Shown: positions 54,103 through 64,000, counted from the first letter of the stretch. The stretch is 64,000 bases of DNA from Hygrophila difformis (GCA_030278955.1 JAOANR010000001.1:26479120-26543119), one strand, 5' to 3'. Translations and numbers: made by a program. Notes: generated by a model from the sequence alone, not told the origin.

Positions 54103-55513
54103 GGTCCAGTTAGGGTGCAATCAACAAATCCCACAACACATCAAGGCAGCGATCTGAAGCGTCCGTTTAAAATCCAAGGGTTGTAAATGAAAAAGGGTAT
54201 AATTGTCATAACACTATAATAGTTCATTTTAAAACCAATGCATTTCAGCGATACGACAAGTATTTTAGACATGTTATCATATCTAATATTTGGTAACTCT
54301 ATATTTAGTATGTTATCATATTTATTATTTCGTAAATCATATCAAATATTTGGTAATCCATATCTAATATTTCAAATAATATCTTTTTATAATCGAATAT
54401 ACGTATCAAATTTATTAATAGATCATTTCAGCGATCTTAACAAAAACAATTAAGTGATGCTATAAAATATATTTCAGGGACCACAAGTAGAGAAATTCAG
54501 CGACCGTATCTAGCATAATTCAGCGATGGTACCAAGAATAATTCAGCGACGCAACCTAGAATGATTCAGCGATACTACCAAAAACAATTATGTGATGCTA
54601 CCAAAAATAATGAAGGGATGCTATCAAATATATTTCAGCGACCGTATCTAGCATAATTCAGCGATGATACGAAGAATAATTCGGCGACGCAACCTAGAAT
54701 AATTCAGCGATGCTACCAAAAACAATTCTGTGATGCTATCAAAAATAATGAAGGGATGCTATCAAATATATTTCACCGAGATCAAGTAGAGTAATTCAGC
54801 GATGGTACCAAGCAGAATTCAGCGACGCTACCAAGAATGATTCAGCGATGCTACCAAAAACAATTATGTTACCATATATAATATTTGGTAAATAATATCA
54901 TATCTAATCTAATATTTTCAAATAATCATCAACGAATGGTAACAAATATATTAATAGATAATTTCAATCATGCTACAAAAAAACAATTTAGTGATGCTAT
55001 AAAAAATATTTAAGCGACACTATCCTAGAAGAGTTCAGCATTCAGCCACATTACACAGAAGAATTCAGCGACGCTACAAAGAAGAATTCAGCGAGGCTGT
55101 CAAGAAGAATTCAGCGAGGCTGTCAAGAAGAATTCAGCGATGCTATGAAGAATAATTCAGCGATGCTATGAAGAACAATTCAGCGACTCAACTAGAATAT
55201 TTCGGGTACGTTTTCATGAACAATTCAATGACTTTATTTAAAAATATTTCAGCGACGTATATATATGTATAGCAGCATAATTAAGCAAATTGGAGGGTAG
55301 TATGAGATCAATCCTAGAAATGCAAAGAAGAAGAGAAGAAGAACGGAAGAAGAATAGAAGAATCAGCAATTATCTGTTCACAAACTAAATGTAGCAAATT
55401 TACTATTTTAACCTTTAAGTTAATCTCAACCATCAATTTATAAATTAAATCAATGGCTGCGATGTACCGCAGTACATCAAGTCAAAATGCTTAGTGGCAC
55501 CCTAACGGAATTG
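54103..55513. mobile_element. MULE carrying a 23-bp array, with empty-site proof
   Basis: The ends GGTCCAGTTAGGGTGC and, reversed, CAATTCCGTTAGGGTGCC are short inverted repeats. TTATTTATA lies on both sides (54094-54102 and 55514-55522). The other copy of the tandem duplication (53,660-53,700) carries AGATTATTTATAACCTAAAA without insert, so the boundaries are certain. No transposase is present. Most of the interior is the tandem array described separately. Confidence 0.9.
54475..55260. repeat. 23-bp monomer array in 138-bp higher-order units
   Basis: Monomers of the form AATTCAGCGAYGCTACCAAGAAT are exactly 23 bp. In the left half six variants repeat as a block of 138 bp (for example ...CGACCGTATCTAGCAT, ...CGACGCAACCTAGAAT, AATGAAGGGATGCTATCAAA). 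The right half (55,030-55,200) is more uniform, with TTCAGCGAGGCTGTCAAGAA duplicated exactly. 23 is not a multiple of 3, so it is not a protein repeat. Confidence 0.85.
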
Positions 55514-55569
55514 TTATTTATAACCTAAAAGGACAATATAGTCCCCACAATAAAAATATGGTTTCAAAA

Positions 55570-55800
55570 TTTATTATAGCATAGATTTTTATTAAAATCA
55601 AATCAGACCAGATCATATAAGAAATATTAAGATCAAACCGGGCCTATTCAGACCAGATCAGATCAGTTCAAATCATTATAATAATATAGATAAGATAAGA
55701 TAAGATCGGACCAGACCAGACCAGATGGAATCAGATTAAACCAGACAAATTCGGATCAGATCAGACCAGATCTTATAAAATTCAAATCAGACTAGATGGA
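55570..55800. repeat. GATCAGACCAGATC-rich stretch
   Basis: Overlapping words AGACCAGATCAGATC, GGACCAGACCAGACCAGAT and AATCAGACTAGATGGAATCAG recur through about 200 bp. No gene is visible. Confidence 0.6.
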
Positions 55801-55883
55801 ATCAGTCTTATTATGCTTTATTAAGAATTACAAAAATCTCGTTATGTTTATTTACAATTCTCTCATTTTTTTATTTTTTATTT

Positions 55884-55906
55884 TCTTTTCTTTCTTTCTT
55901 TCTTTC

Positions 55907-55954
<48 letters not shown>

Positions 55955-55979
55955 GTTATTATTATTATTATTATTATTG
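55884..55979. repeat. TTTC and ATT microsatellite
   Basis: A short CTTT run is followed by about 23 ATT/TAT trinucleotides with one G interruption. Confidence 0.95.
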
Positions 55980-56349
55980 TAGTTGAAGCATGGCTTTGTT
56001 GTGCTCCTAAACATGTTAATCCAATAAAAGAATTTTGGTACAGAAAATATATGTAAATATGAAGTGTATATATATATTGTGGGGTATCACCTTTGCTTTG
56101 TATGTGCAAAATTTTCCACATTATATATAACTCATTGTATCCATATTATGCGGTTCGATAGTTTTTGACACTTTCTTCAAACTTCCACACCATAATATAT
56201 AGTATCCATATCACATAGACATAAACCTCTTACATTCTTACCAACCAACACACATCCAAATTATTACATTCATAGCAATTCCCAAACACAAACACATTCA
56301 AGCATCATCCCAAATAGGAAATAGCAACACAACTAACTAGCTAGGCAAA

Positions 56350-57359
56350 TCACTTGGTCTCACCATCAGCAACCAAAGCAAGATCAATTTCAGTAAACCA
56401 ATGGCATGCCTCGCCCTGTCCGGGACCGAATTTCAGTATTCCAAAGGCCACATGATGCGCTGGCCAGGCCGATGTATCCATGTGACATATTGCCAACGCT
56501 GTATTAACATGAGCCCCTGTGGCGGCGTCAACCAGCTCCACTGAAAACATCTTCGAATTGGGAATTGAGTGACAAAAGTAGGTCATGAATGGGAGGAACA
56601 GTTCATGGCAAGCAACGAATTTAGTACCATAAACCTCTTTGATTCTTTTTATGGTCACCAGAGTTCCAGAACCTCGGGTGCTTTCAGAAGTCAGGGCGAG
56701 TAGCCTTCTTGCGCCCAAGGCCGTTTTAGAGAAGCCGATCAATTCTTCGAGAGATTTTGGACAAGCTTTCGTCTCTCCCTTTATCGCAGGCGAATTGCAG
56801 TATGACAATGCGGTGGTTATGGAATCTAAGGAAATAAGGGGAAATATTTTTGTGATCCTTTGGGCATCTAGAGTAATTTTGGATGCGATTTGAGGAGGAA
56901 GAAATGCGCGGTATGGTAAGGGCTCCTTCAAATTGGGAAGGTGAATTGTGTTCCCTTCTTTGAGAACCGATATCCTGAAGAATGAAAATGGATCAGCCTT
57001 CTCGAGGGGGACTGCTCTATCAACTTGATAGATTGCGTATGATTGCGACATTATTTGTAGGAAAGAAGTGGAACAAGCGAGTTTAGCCAGACTGCAGAAG
57101 CGGGCGTCCGCCTGGAAATTTGGCGATGATATGGCTTTCGAATAGTAATTGATATAGAAATCATTGAGCGGCGACAATTTTGATGAAATAGTTGTTGGCA
57201 TGTTGGTTCGGACATTGTTGGACCATAGTAGTTTTTGGGTGGAAGCAAAAGATGGCGAAAGTGAACTTGATGTAGCAAAGGAAGTGAAGGTAAGAAGAAG
57301 AGAAAAGAAGAGAAAAGGAAAGGTGAAAGAAGGGAAGTTACGTTAGTGTGTTTAGCCAT
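56350..57359 (-). CDS. BURP-domain secreted protein (PG1-beta-like), with a 1-base break in the signal peptide
   Basis: The start ATG at 57359 opens a signal peptide (MAKHTNVTSLLSPFLFSSFL then FFLPS). The mature part lies in another frame from about 57280, beginning ATSSSLSPSFASTQKLLWSN and running to TGA at 56350. One lost T in CACTTCC near 57281 would explain the shift. The C-terminal 200 residues are a BURP domain: FFR.SVLKEGN, AFLPPQIASK, YCNSPAIKGETKACPKSLEE, and four CH pairs spaced CH-x10-CH-x27-CH-x25-CH. The final Trp of CHx8W is Leu here. The family is secreted to the cell wall; PG1-beta members affect pectin breakdown. This copy lacks the FxxY repeats and is near 335 residues. It may be a recent pseudogene, a sequencing error, or translated from ATG 57201 without secretion. 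No introns are seen in the BURP part. Confidence 0.8.
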
Positions 57360-57413
57360 AGTATTGATGGTGGTTTAATATGAAGTGAATGTTTTAAGAA
57401 TGGTGATTGAGAG

Positions 57414-57425
57414 CCTTATTTATAG
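57414..57425 (-). promoter_or_regulatory. TATA box of the BURP gene
   Basis: On the minus strand CTATAAATAAGG lies about 57-66 bp before ATG 57359, at the right distance for a leader of about 30 bp. This supports the upstream ATG as the real start and argues that the gene was transcribed. Confidence 0.65.
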
Positions 57426-57456
57426 TTGGACCTCATCTACCTACAATTATATTATT

Positions 57457-57635
57457 ATTATTATTTTTTTTTTTGGATGAGCTATTGAAGGCCTGAGAAA
57501 GGGGTGGTGTGAGCCCGCCACACAATTACAAAGAGGAATAAAGGGGAAGGAATAGGGGGGTCGGTGGGAATCGAACCCCCAACCTTCCGTTGGAAGTCAA
57601 GAGACTTAACCACTTGGGCTATGTCCTCATCCTAA
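57457..57635 (-). mobile_element. SINE upstream of the BURP gene
   Basis: CTACAATTATATTATT flanks it (57441-57456 and 57636-57651). The minus-strand body has TAGCCCAAGTGGTTAAGTCT as an A-box region and GGGGGTTCGATTCCCACCG as a B box. It lies only about 30 bp upstream of the TATA box. Confidence 0.9.
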
Positions 57636-57651
57636 CTACAATTATATTATT

Positions 57652-58319
57652 GAATGCCTTTATTTTCTTTTTGGTATGGTTCTAGTTAACAAATGATATG
57701 CAATGGGCAAAACATTTTAAAAAAACAAAAAAAATAAAAATTAAATAAAATAAAATAAAACAAACACCAACTTGTAGTAAGTAATGGGCAAGTTGTTTGT
57801 ATATATACTACTATAAAATATCACCTCGGAAGCTTATGTGCCGACATCGACATGCATGCGCCCGCAGTTGCTCATACTAAACATTATTCGAGTTATAAAT
57901 TTGTTATTTTAGCAAATGTATATATATAAGTAAATTATAAATTAAATTTTTGAGGATATTCCTTTTTATTATTGTTCGTACTTCTTTTTAAAAAAAAATC
58001 CAATATTCAGTTCATACTCCCGAGCCATATACTTATCTTCAATAACTTATTTTTTACATTTTGGATTTATTTCGGATATTACAGGGTATGTGTTCATGAG
58101 TACCTAGCTATAATATAGTCTATAGACAACTAATCCAAATAAAACCATTCTCCTTTCTCATGGTACATTGCTAATGCAGAATTGTGTTAATTAATTCATT
58201 ATTCGTGAAATGTTATGGTTAGGTTTATCATCACTTAAAAATTATCATTAAAAGTATATACAACTAAATTATTTAAATTTATTAAAGTTTTAGCTTAAAT
58301 TATATTGTACTCCATCAAT
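57652..58319. other. AT-rich spacer
   Basis: No gene is visible. Simple A-rich runs lie at 57,717-57,760. Confidence 0.4.
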
Positions 58320-58330
58320 TACAGTTGTTT

Positions 58331-58500
58331 ATGGATGAGGATTCAACAAGTAGTCAAGTCCCCAGACTTCCAACCTTCTGGTTGAGATTTCCTCACCCAG
58401 CCCCTTATTCATCTCCCTTGTTTCTTTGTAATTTGTGTGGCATAGACTCCCACCACCCTTTCCCTAACCTGTATAGGATATTCCGCGACGAAAAAAAAAA
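58331..58500 (+). mobile_element. SINE, diverged copy
   Basis: TACAGTTGTTT flanks it (58320-58330 and 58501-58511). It has the AGGATTCAACAAGTAGTCAAG A-box region, a decayed B box GGTTGAGATTTCC, TTTGTAATTTGTGTGGC and a short A tail. Confidence 0.8.
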
Positions 58501-58700
58501 TACAGTTGTTTTGGATGATTAATGGTTCCAGCGCTATAAGTCTTAAAAGTGGCAGATCTAGGAAGTTTTTTTAAGTGGTTTCACAAAATTGATATATGCT
58601 AAATTAAAATTGGGAATAGCGTAGTGACAACACAATAATATCAAAAGAAGCAATATTGAAATTAGAAAAAGTGGTTTTACCATAAAGATTGAGTAAATCT

Positions 58701-58841
58701 CACTACAATAAATTCGCGGGAAGGCGACGAAATAGACAACGAAATTTTATTGAAGTCGTCGCCTTTTGATTGCTCAATGCACCAGGCGATGAACAAGGCA
58801 ATAAAATCTTTTCATCACCTTCTTGCGAAATTTTTCTAGTG
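58701..58841. mobile_element. CACTA MITE with 3-bp duplication
   Basis: It starts CACTACAATAAATTCGCGGG and ends CTTGCGAAATTTTTCTAGTG, inverted CACTA ends. It contains AAGGCGACGAAATAGACAAC and GAAGTCGTCGCC as subterminal inverted words. TCT lies on both sides (58698-58700 and 58842-58844). It is 141 bp, non-coding. Confidence 0.85.
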
Positions 58842-59080
58842 TCTACCGAGCTTAATATAAAATGTTAAGGTTAATAACAATTTCATCAATGTGTGTCACA
58901 AAAAAATAAATGGTGCGCCTACCATATAGTATTTCAAAATTTAAGGTTAAAATAATAATTTTATTAATTTAGCTTATGTCTTGGGTCCCACTTAATTTTA
59001 TGTACGAAAAAATTGAACACACCAATGCCATGATATTATTCTTGCATTTTCAAAAACCTAAAAATATTAGTATTTGATTT

Positions 59081-59103
59081 GGGGGGGGGGGGGGGGGGGG
59101 GGG
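59081..59103. repeat. Run of 23 G
   Basis: An uninterrupted G tract in AT-rich DNA, followed by ACACTTG. It may form four-stranded DNA, and its length in the assembly is unreliable. Confidence 0.9.
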
Positions 59104-59650
59104 ACACTTGTACTATGTCGTTTACTTGAATTGCCATGTCTTTTGTGGGGCTGATCAATCCACTCTCTTTTGTCTTTCTTCTTAGTTTGGAAAGATTTAA
59201 ACCCAAAACCAAATCATTCTTTGAAGACTTTTTGCCATCAAGAGAGTGTGTCACCATGACTCAAAATAAGTCAAATATTTCGGTCCGTTAGGCTTCGATT
59301 GGACAGTGGATTTTGGAATGTACTTCTATAAGGGATTTAAAATCTATTTTTTGAATTTAAAAAAAAAAAATTGAAACATGCAAATGATATATCTGATCTC
59401 ATGATAGCAAATTTGTACTGGGCACAAGGTTGATGTTGGCTGATGGGGTGCGGAGAATTTAAGTCATACGAAGTAGTACATAGTGAGGCTGACGAGATCG
59501 AGTCATTGATCATATTTAAATTTTGGTCAGGATTAAGTGAGATGATAAAATAGTAAATTCGTAAAGCATAACTTTATTTTATAGAAGTAAGTTTTGAGCA
59601 ACATATGTAGTACATTTTAATTCTGCTGACACATACATTTCAGCATCACA
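59104..59650. other. Non-coding spacer
   Basis: No gene or element end recognised. Confidence 0.4.
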
Positions 59651-59651
59651 C

Positions 59652-59960
59652 AATATACTTCCCATATTCCTTAATAAGTGTTATATTTGTATAGTTGTCA
59701 CTTTTCATTTAGTAACTTTGACAAATATTTTAATGTAGTTATCTATGAAAAATATAGTTAAGTGAGATATTGTTGGATTCATCTAAAACACGTAGTTTTA
59801 TAATATCAAATATTTATAATTTTTATTCATATATAATATACAATTTGAATTATTAATGGTTAGTTACAATATACTTCAGCAACACACAATATAATTCAGC
59901 AACACACAATACACTTCCTATTGTTGGATTGTGTGAAACATATCAATGCAAGAAGTAATC
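59652..59960. mobile_element. Decayed mariner-type MITE
   Basis: TACTTCCCATATTCCTTAAT begins it. AGTTAAGTGAGATATTGTTG, GATTCATCTAAAACACGTAG and AATATTTATAATTTTTA match the element at 5699-5957 in order. A short repeated insert, TTCAGCAACACACAATATA, lies near the right end at 59,875-59,910. Confidence 0.55.
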
Positions 59961-60333
59961 AGGAACGGATGTAGTGCATTTCAGAACACAAATATAATCA
60001 CAAGTTTTATACTATATGTTTCCGTAAAATTTAATGTTGTAATCTCGAATCGCTAAAATGTTCGTGGTAAGTCACTGAAATGTATATTCTTGTATAGCTG
60101 AAACCATGCACGAATGAATATTTTGTTTGTTGCATCATTTTGACAATCTGCGTTTTTTATTTCTGTCATTGAATGATTCTTAATAGTTGAGGTCATCAAA
60201 AGAATTATGAATTTTTATTACTTTTAATATAAAATATTTGTTGGTACTTTTTAATGTTTAGGTAATATTCTTCTATAATGTAAAACCAGAAGTTTGATTT
60301 ATGCATTACAGTATAATTTTACGGGGAAAAAAA

Positions 60334-60720
60334 AAAAAAAACCCATTTAGTTCTATAAGCTTTTTCAATTTCCAAAATCATCCCACAAATATCAAATTAG
60401 GCAAATGCGCCTCATAACTACCCTAATCATTGCCGAACCCGTCCATGAACCAGTTTTTCCCCTATTAATCGCCAAACCCGTCCCATAACTTCCCTAATTG
60501 AGGGATGAGTTCGGTGATGATTAGGTAAGTTATAGGACGGGTTCGACGATGATTAGCACAAAAATCGGGTTCATGAAAGGGTTGGGTTATGATTATGGTC
60601 GTTATGGAACGGATTCGTCTAATTCGATATTGTGGGACTGTTTTGGAAATTTTTTTTAAATTATGGGACGATATGAGTTTTTAAAAAATTATGGGAAGAT
60701 ATGTGTTTTTTTTTTTTCCG
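60334..60720. mobile_element. Foldback MITE of about 385 bp
   Basis: The left arm has ATTTCCAAAATCATCCCACA, ATATCAAATTAGGCAAATGC and CCTAATCATTGCCGAACCCG, and the right arm reverses it, from GGGTTCGACGATGATTAG to TAATTCGATATTGTGGGACT and TTTTGGAAATT. A-rich and T-rich runs mark the two outer edges. It is non-coding. Confidence 0.75.
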
Positions 60721-61380
60721 TAATTATACTGTTAGCACATTTCACGCGTATTTCATATTAAACTTTATAGGCCCAGATAAGGATGAAATATAAATTTTCA
60801 CAATTGTTTAGTCGGTGATTTTTGAATTTTTCGACATTGATTTCCGAATTTTCCGAACATTATTTTTGGCCTAATTCTAAAGATTCTTAATAAATAATAA
60901 TGTAAGAAAGACGTCTATAAAATTTCACATTGACAATTTTCAGTCCAAATCCTTATACAAAAATCAGAGAAACATTGCTAGTGCGTCCTCGCTCTCACGT
61001 GTCCTTAGAACACGTTGAAGAATGCATGGCACGCAAAAGTTGATGCAAATGTGTACATTAAGTTATATGTCAGAGTGTCTTCCACCAGCATATCCTTTCA
61101 TTTCAGCATGTGCGGATGTGAATGAGTGATAAATTGTTTCTGCATAGCTATGGCCAGCGTCTCTTATCCTCAGAAGAGTTGTAGGACACGCGGATTGTGG
61201 AGAACATGAGAACAATTGGAAACATACATTCCAAATCTTCTAGAGCTCACATTGGATGCAATTCTATCCAAACTAGCTTTTTTTTGTTTTTGGATGAAAT
61301 TCTATCCAAACTATCTTTTCTTTTGTGTGTGTGTTTTCGGGGAAAGGAGGGCAGAGGCCGTTTAATTTTTTTAGGATATT
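60721..61380. other. Non-coding spacer
   Basis: No gene is visible. GGATGAAATTCTATCCAAACTA is a near repeat of GGATGCAATTCTATCCAAACTA (61,254-61,310). Confidence 0.4.
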
Positions 61381-61382
61381 AT

Positions 61383-62332
61383 TGTTGAGTCAAGGTTTTG
61401 TTAGAAGTTCAAAGTCGATGATTGAACTCCCTGATGAACCTCCTGAGCGGCAGTCTTCATGTGCGATGTGGAATATTTTGAAAGACCTGCTGGAGCCCAA
61501 CGACTCTTTTCCTAATCTGGGGAGATTATTCACTAATGTTTATCTTGCAGGAATTCTCCCTCAGATTAGTGAAATTGAGTTTGAACGTTGTGAGTAACGG
61601 ACACTGTACAATTCCAACGGCTAGTTGCAGGTGACCGTTCCAGAATTGCGGCTTCGTGGATAAAAGAGATTTCAGAGGAATGGAAGAACAACTTCTCACT
61701 CTATCTATCTTGGAAACACTCTGAATTCTCTCTAAGCCTTCAGAATTACTTTGTGAGAAGCCTCGCTCGATTTGCAGCCCCCTGTTCTTAGATTCTATCT
61801 ATTGCTGCTAAATCGACTAGCCTCGGGCATCCTCCTGTTTGATTGCAAGTTGTTAAACTACTTGAGGAGATTGTCTAAAGGCTTCACAGGAGACAAATCT
61901 ACAATTGTTCAAACATCATCTCGTTCCAGAGAAGTGATTCATGGACTGCTTCAAGGGAAACTCAAGGCAGGAGCTTTGGGGAGTTGAAATAGGTGGAGCA
62001 CCTATACCAGAACCTGTGAGCGTGTCTGGTTCCAACAACTATCTGCTTGGAGTTTATGGTGAAGTCATTCTCTTTATTTTGCTAGTGTGTGTGGTTGTAA
62101 ACCATCTTGAAACACATAGTAAAATAACTCCTGGATTGGTATCACCCAGACGTAGGCCGAAGGCCGAACTGGGTCAACAATTGCTTGTCTCATTGCTTTA
62201 CTTTATGCCTGTTTATTATTCCGCTGTGCTTGTTATATCACTTGGTGCATTAATCTGTTCTGGTGTTTGAGTCCATATTATACAGTGAACCTTAGCATAA
62301 AGTGTGTAACTTGCATCCCCGTGGACCTAACA
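61383..62332 (+). repeat. 5' LTR of a second gag-only copia-type element
   Basis: It starts TGTTGAGTCAAGG and ends GTGGACCTAACA, followed by ATTGGTATCAGAGCC. It shares CAGACGTAGGCCGAAGGCCG, AAGGCTTCACAGGAGAC-type text and the overall order with the LTR at 28863, but is clearly diverged. It belongs to another lineage of the same family, closer to the solo LTR at 45093. Confidence 0.85.
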
Positions 62333-62378
62333 ATTGGTATCAGAGCCACACTCTCGAGGGAGAGATCTGCTTTGCAAG

Positions 62379-64000
62379 ATGAATTCAAAATTGGCTTTCA
62401 ACCAGGCTCCGTTGCTCGATGGGACAAACTTTGCTTTCTGGAAAAATAAGATGCGGTCTTATCTCATGTCCATTGATGATCTAGCTTGGGATGCTGTTCT
62501 GTTCAAGTATGAACCTCCTACTGTTGAAAAGGATGATACTGTCATGCCCAAAGAGAAGAAGGACTGGACTGCAGAAGAGAAGACCAGCTCGAGAATGAAC
62601 TCCAAGGCTCTTCATGCCATCTTCACTGCAGTCTCTGAAGATCAATATAGCCTCATCTGCAATTGTTCCACTGCCTTTGAAGCATGGGAAATTCTGGTAA
62701 ATTCCTATGAAGGTTCGGCCCCTGTTAGAATTTCCAAACTTATCTCTTTAGAAGCTCAAATGCATAAATTACATATGGAGGAACATGAATCTATTAGTAG
62801 CTATATTAATAGAATTCGTACACTAACAAACCAGGCTCAACAGCTTGGTAAAACCTACTCCTCTCATGAGATAGTTCGGAAAATTGTAGGTACACTTCCA
62901 GAGAGATTCAATCCTAAAATTGCAGCTTTGGAGCTTCAAAAGGACTATGATCATACCTCTGTTGATGAACTGATGGGGATCCTTCAAACTTGGGAGATGG
63001 ACCACTGCAAGAATTTCAAGGGAAAGGCTGTTGCTTTCAAATCTGAGTCAAAGCTCGGATAGAACCTGATGCAGATGACTCCAGCCCTGATGATGATGAT
63101 GATGATGACTTAGCCTTTTTGTCTAAGCGCATTGCCAGATTCCTGAGAGATAAAAAGTCCAAATCCTTTGCAGGCAAGAAGGGTGAAAGTTCTTTCCAAA
63201 AGAAATCAGAGAAGAAGAAGTTCTTCAAGCCTGACAAAAAGCCAATCAAAGAGTTTTCTGATTCTAGAGATCCTCAGTGCTTTGAATGTGATGGCTATGG
63301 TCATGTAAGAGCTGATTGTGGAAATCTCAAGAACAAATCCTCTAAAGCCAAGAAGAATTTTTGTGCTACCATTAGTGAGGAAGAAGATTCCAGCTCCAGT
63401 GATAGTGAGGAAGAGACAGGAGTAGCTTTTGCTGGCACATGGGATTCAGACTCAGAGATTGAATCTGATGTTGGTAATTTTCCTACTTGCATTTCACCTT
63501 TTATTATTGATGAAGGTGCTTCTTCCTCATCTCACAGGCCAGAGAGTCAAACTATTGAAGCACTCAACAACCTCTATGAGGAAACCTTTGAGAAACTGGA
63601 AAAGACTGAGGAGGACTTAAGACATACCTGCTTTGAGCTTGAGGCCGTCAGAGGAGATCATCAGGAGTTGAGAGAGGACCTTGATGAGCTTATTGCCAGA
63701 TTTTATGTTCAATGGGAAGAACTTCAAAAGACTCATCATGAACTTGAAGAGCTCAAGACTGCTTACTTTGCTCAGAGAGAGGAACTTCATGAGATTGAGA
63801 GTGATCATGATAGAATGCATTACCTTGTTCATACCCTAGGGCCAAGGTTTGAGGATCTGGCTATCAAGAATGAGGAGCTAGCTGTAGAGGTTGATGAGCT
63901 CACAGTAGCAAACTGATCCCTATCAGAACAAGTCATCTCCCTAACCAGTCAAAGGGATGATTTCCAGCAAGAAGTAATCAATCTCAGTGAGCAAGTCCAA
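62379..64000 (+). pseudogene. Gag and coiled-coil region of the second element, cut by the window
   Basis: The ATG at 62379 opens gag: MNSKLAFNQAPLLDGTNFAF, SRMNSKALHAIFTAVSEDQY, AWEILVNSYEGSA and ELMGILQTWEMDHCKN. A TAG at 63060 follows a one-base shift. The next frame resumes with an acidic run and SKRIARFLRDKKSKSFAG, the knuckle CFECDGYGHVRADC (about 63,281-63,320), EEDSSSSDSEEETGVAFAGT and a long coiled coil, ALNNLYEETFEKLEKTEEDL through LAIKNEELAVEVDELTVAN. TGA at 63,914 breaks the coil, and the same frame continues to the edge. Protease or polymerase cannot be judged because the sequence stops at 64000. Confidence 0.8.

Noticed and set aside
54475..55260. The 23-bp array as a CRISPR array
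   Set aside because: Monomers are directly adjacent without unique spacers, the variants repeat in a six-part order, and the host is a plant nuclear genome inside a MULE.
55852..56121. Frames of poly-Ile on both strands
   Set aside because: Direct translation of the ATT microsatellite.

Overview
This window is nuclear DNA of a flowering plant, most likely a eudicot. The evidence is a BURP-domain gene (a land-plant family), a Tork-type Ty1/copia element, Athila-like Ty3 remnants, plant L1 LINEs with an RNase H domain, tRNA-derived SINEs, and MULE, hAT, CACTA, PIF-like and Helitron pieces in AT-rich DNA. Species cannot be fixed from sequence alone. The region is gene-poor: it is a stack of nested transposons around one decayed cluster of small secreted cysteine-rich peptide genes and one BURP gene.

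Layout. 1-10.1 kb: a minus-strand Athila-like Ty3 remnant, cut by a hAT-like element that holds a dead Helitron and several MITEs, then a dead LINE. 10.1-12.7 kb: upstream and leader remnants of the peptide family plus MITEs. 12.98-18.15 kb: a SINE with long target duplications, and a second SINE split by a gag-only Ty3 element carrying a GGCCGCCA-rich repeat array. 18.2-20.3 kb: another copy of the peptide-gene upstream DNA and a foldback element. 20.76-26.09 kb: a two-exon peptide gene whose small intron holds a young, complete Ty1/copia element. 26.8-33.4 kb: a hAT MITE, a foldback MITE and a complete gag-only copia element. 33.4-39.3 kb: a LINE 3' end, CACTA-like DNA, an LTR split by a MULE, and a short-monomer array. 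39.5-40.5 kb and 46.7-48.6 kb: two copies of a duplicated block, the first ending in a broken peptide gene, the second in the best intact one. 41-46.6 kb: repeats and a solo LTR. 48.85-52.4 kb: a MULE and a second foldback element. 52.58 kb: an orphan second exon of the peptide family. 53-55.5 kb: tandem duplication and a MULE with a 23-bp higher-order array. 56.35-57.36 kb: BURP gene. 57.4-61 kb: SINEs, a CACTA MITE and a foldback MITE. 61.38 kb to the end: LTR and gag of a relative of the 28.9-33.4 kb element, cut by the window edge.

The main biological unit is the peptide family. Five loci carry coding pieces (11.86, 20.76, 40.34, 48.21 and 52.58 kb) and a sixth (18.3 kb) keeps only upstream DNA. 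The shared plan is a first exon starting MGSK with a signal peptide, one phase-1 intron of about 113-122 bp, and a short second exon rich in cysteine pairs. The leader and promoter are conserved while the cysteine module diverges. Two copies look able to encode a peptide (20.76 and 48.21 kb). The others show distinct deletions or frameshifts.
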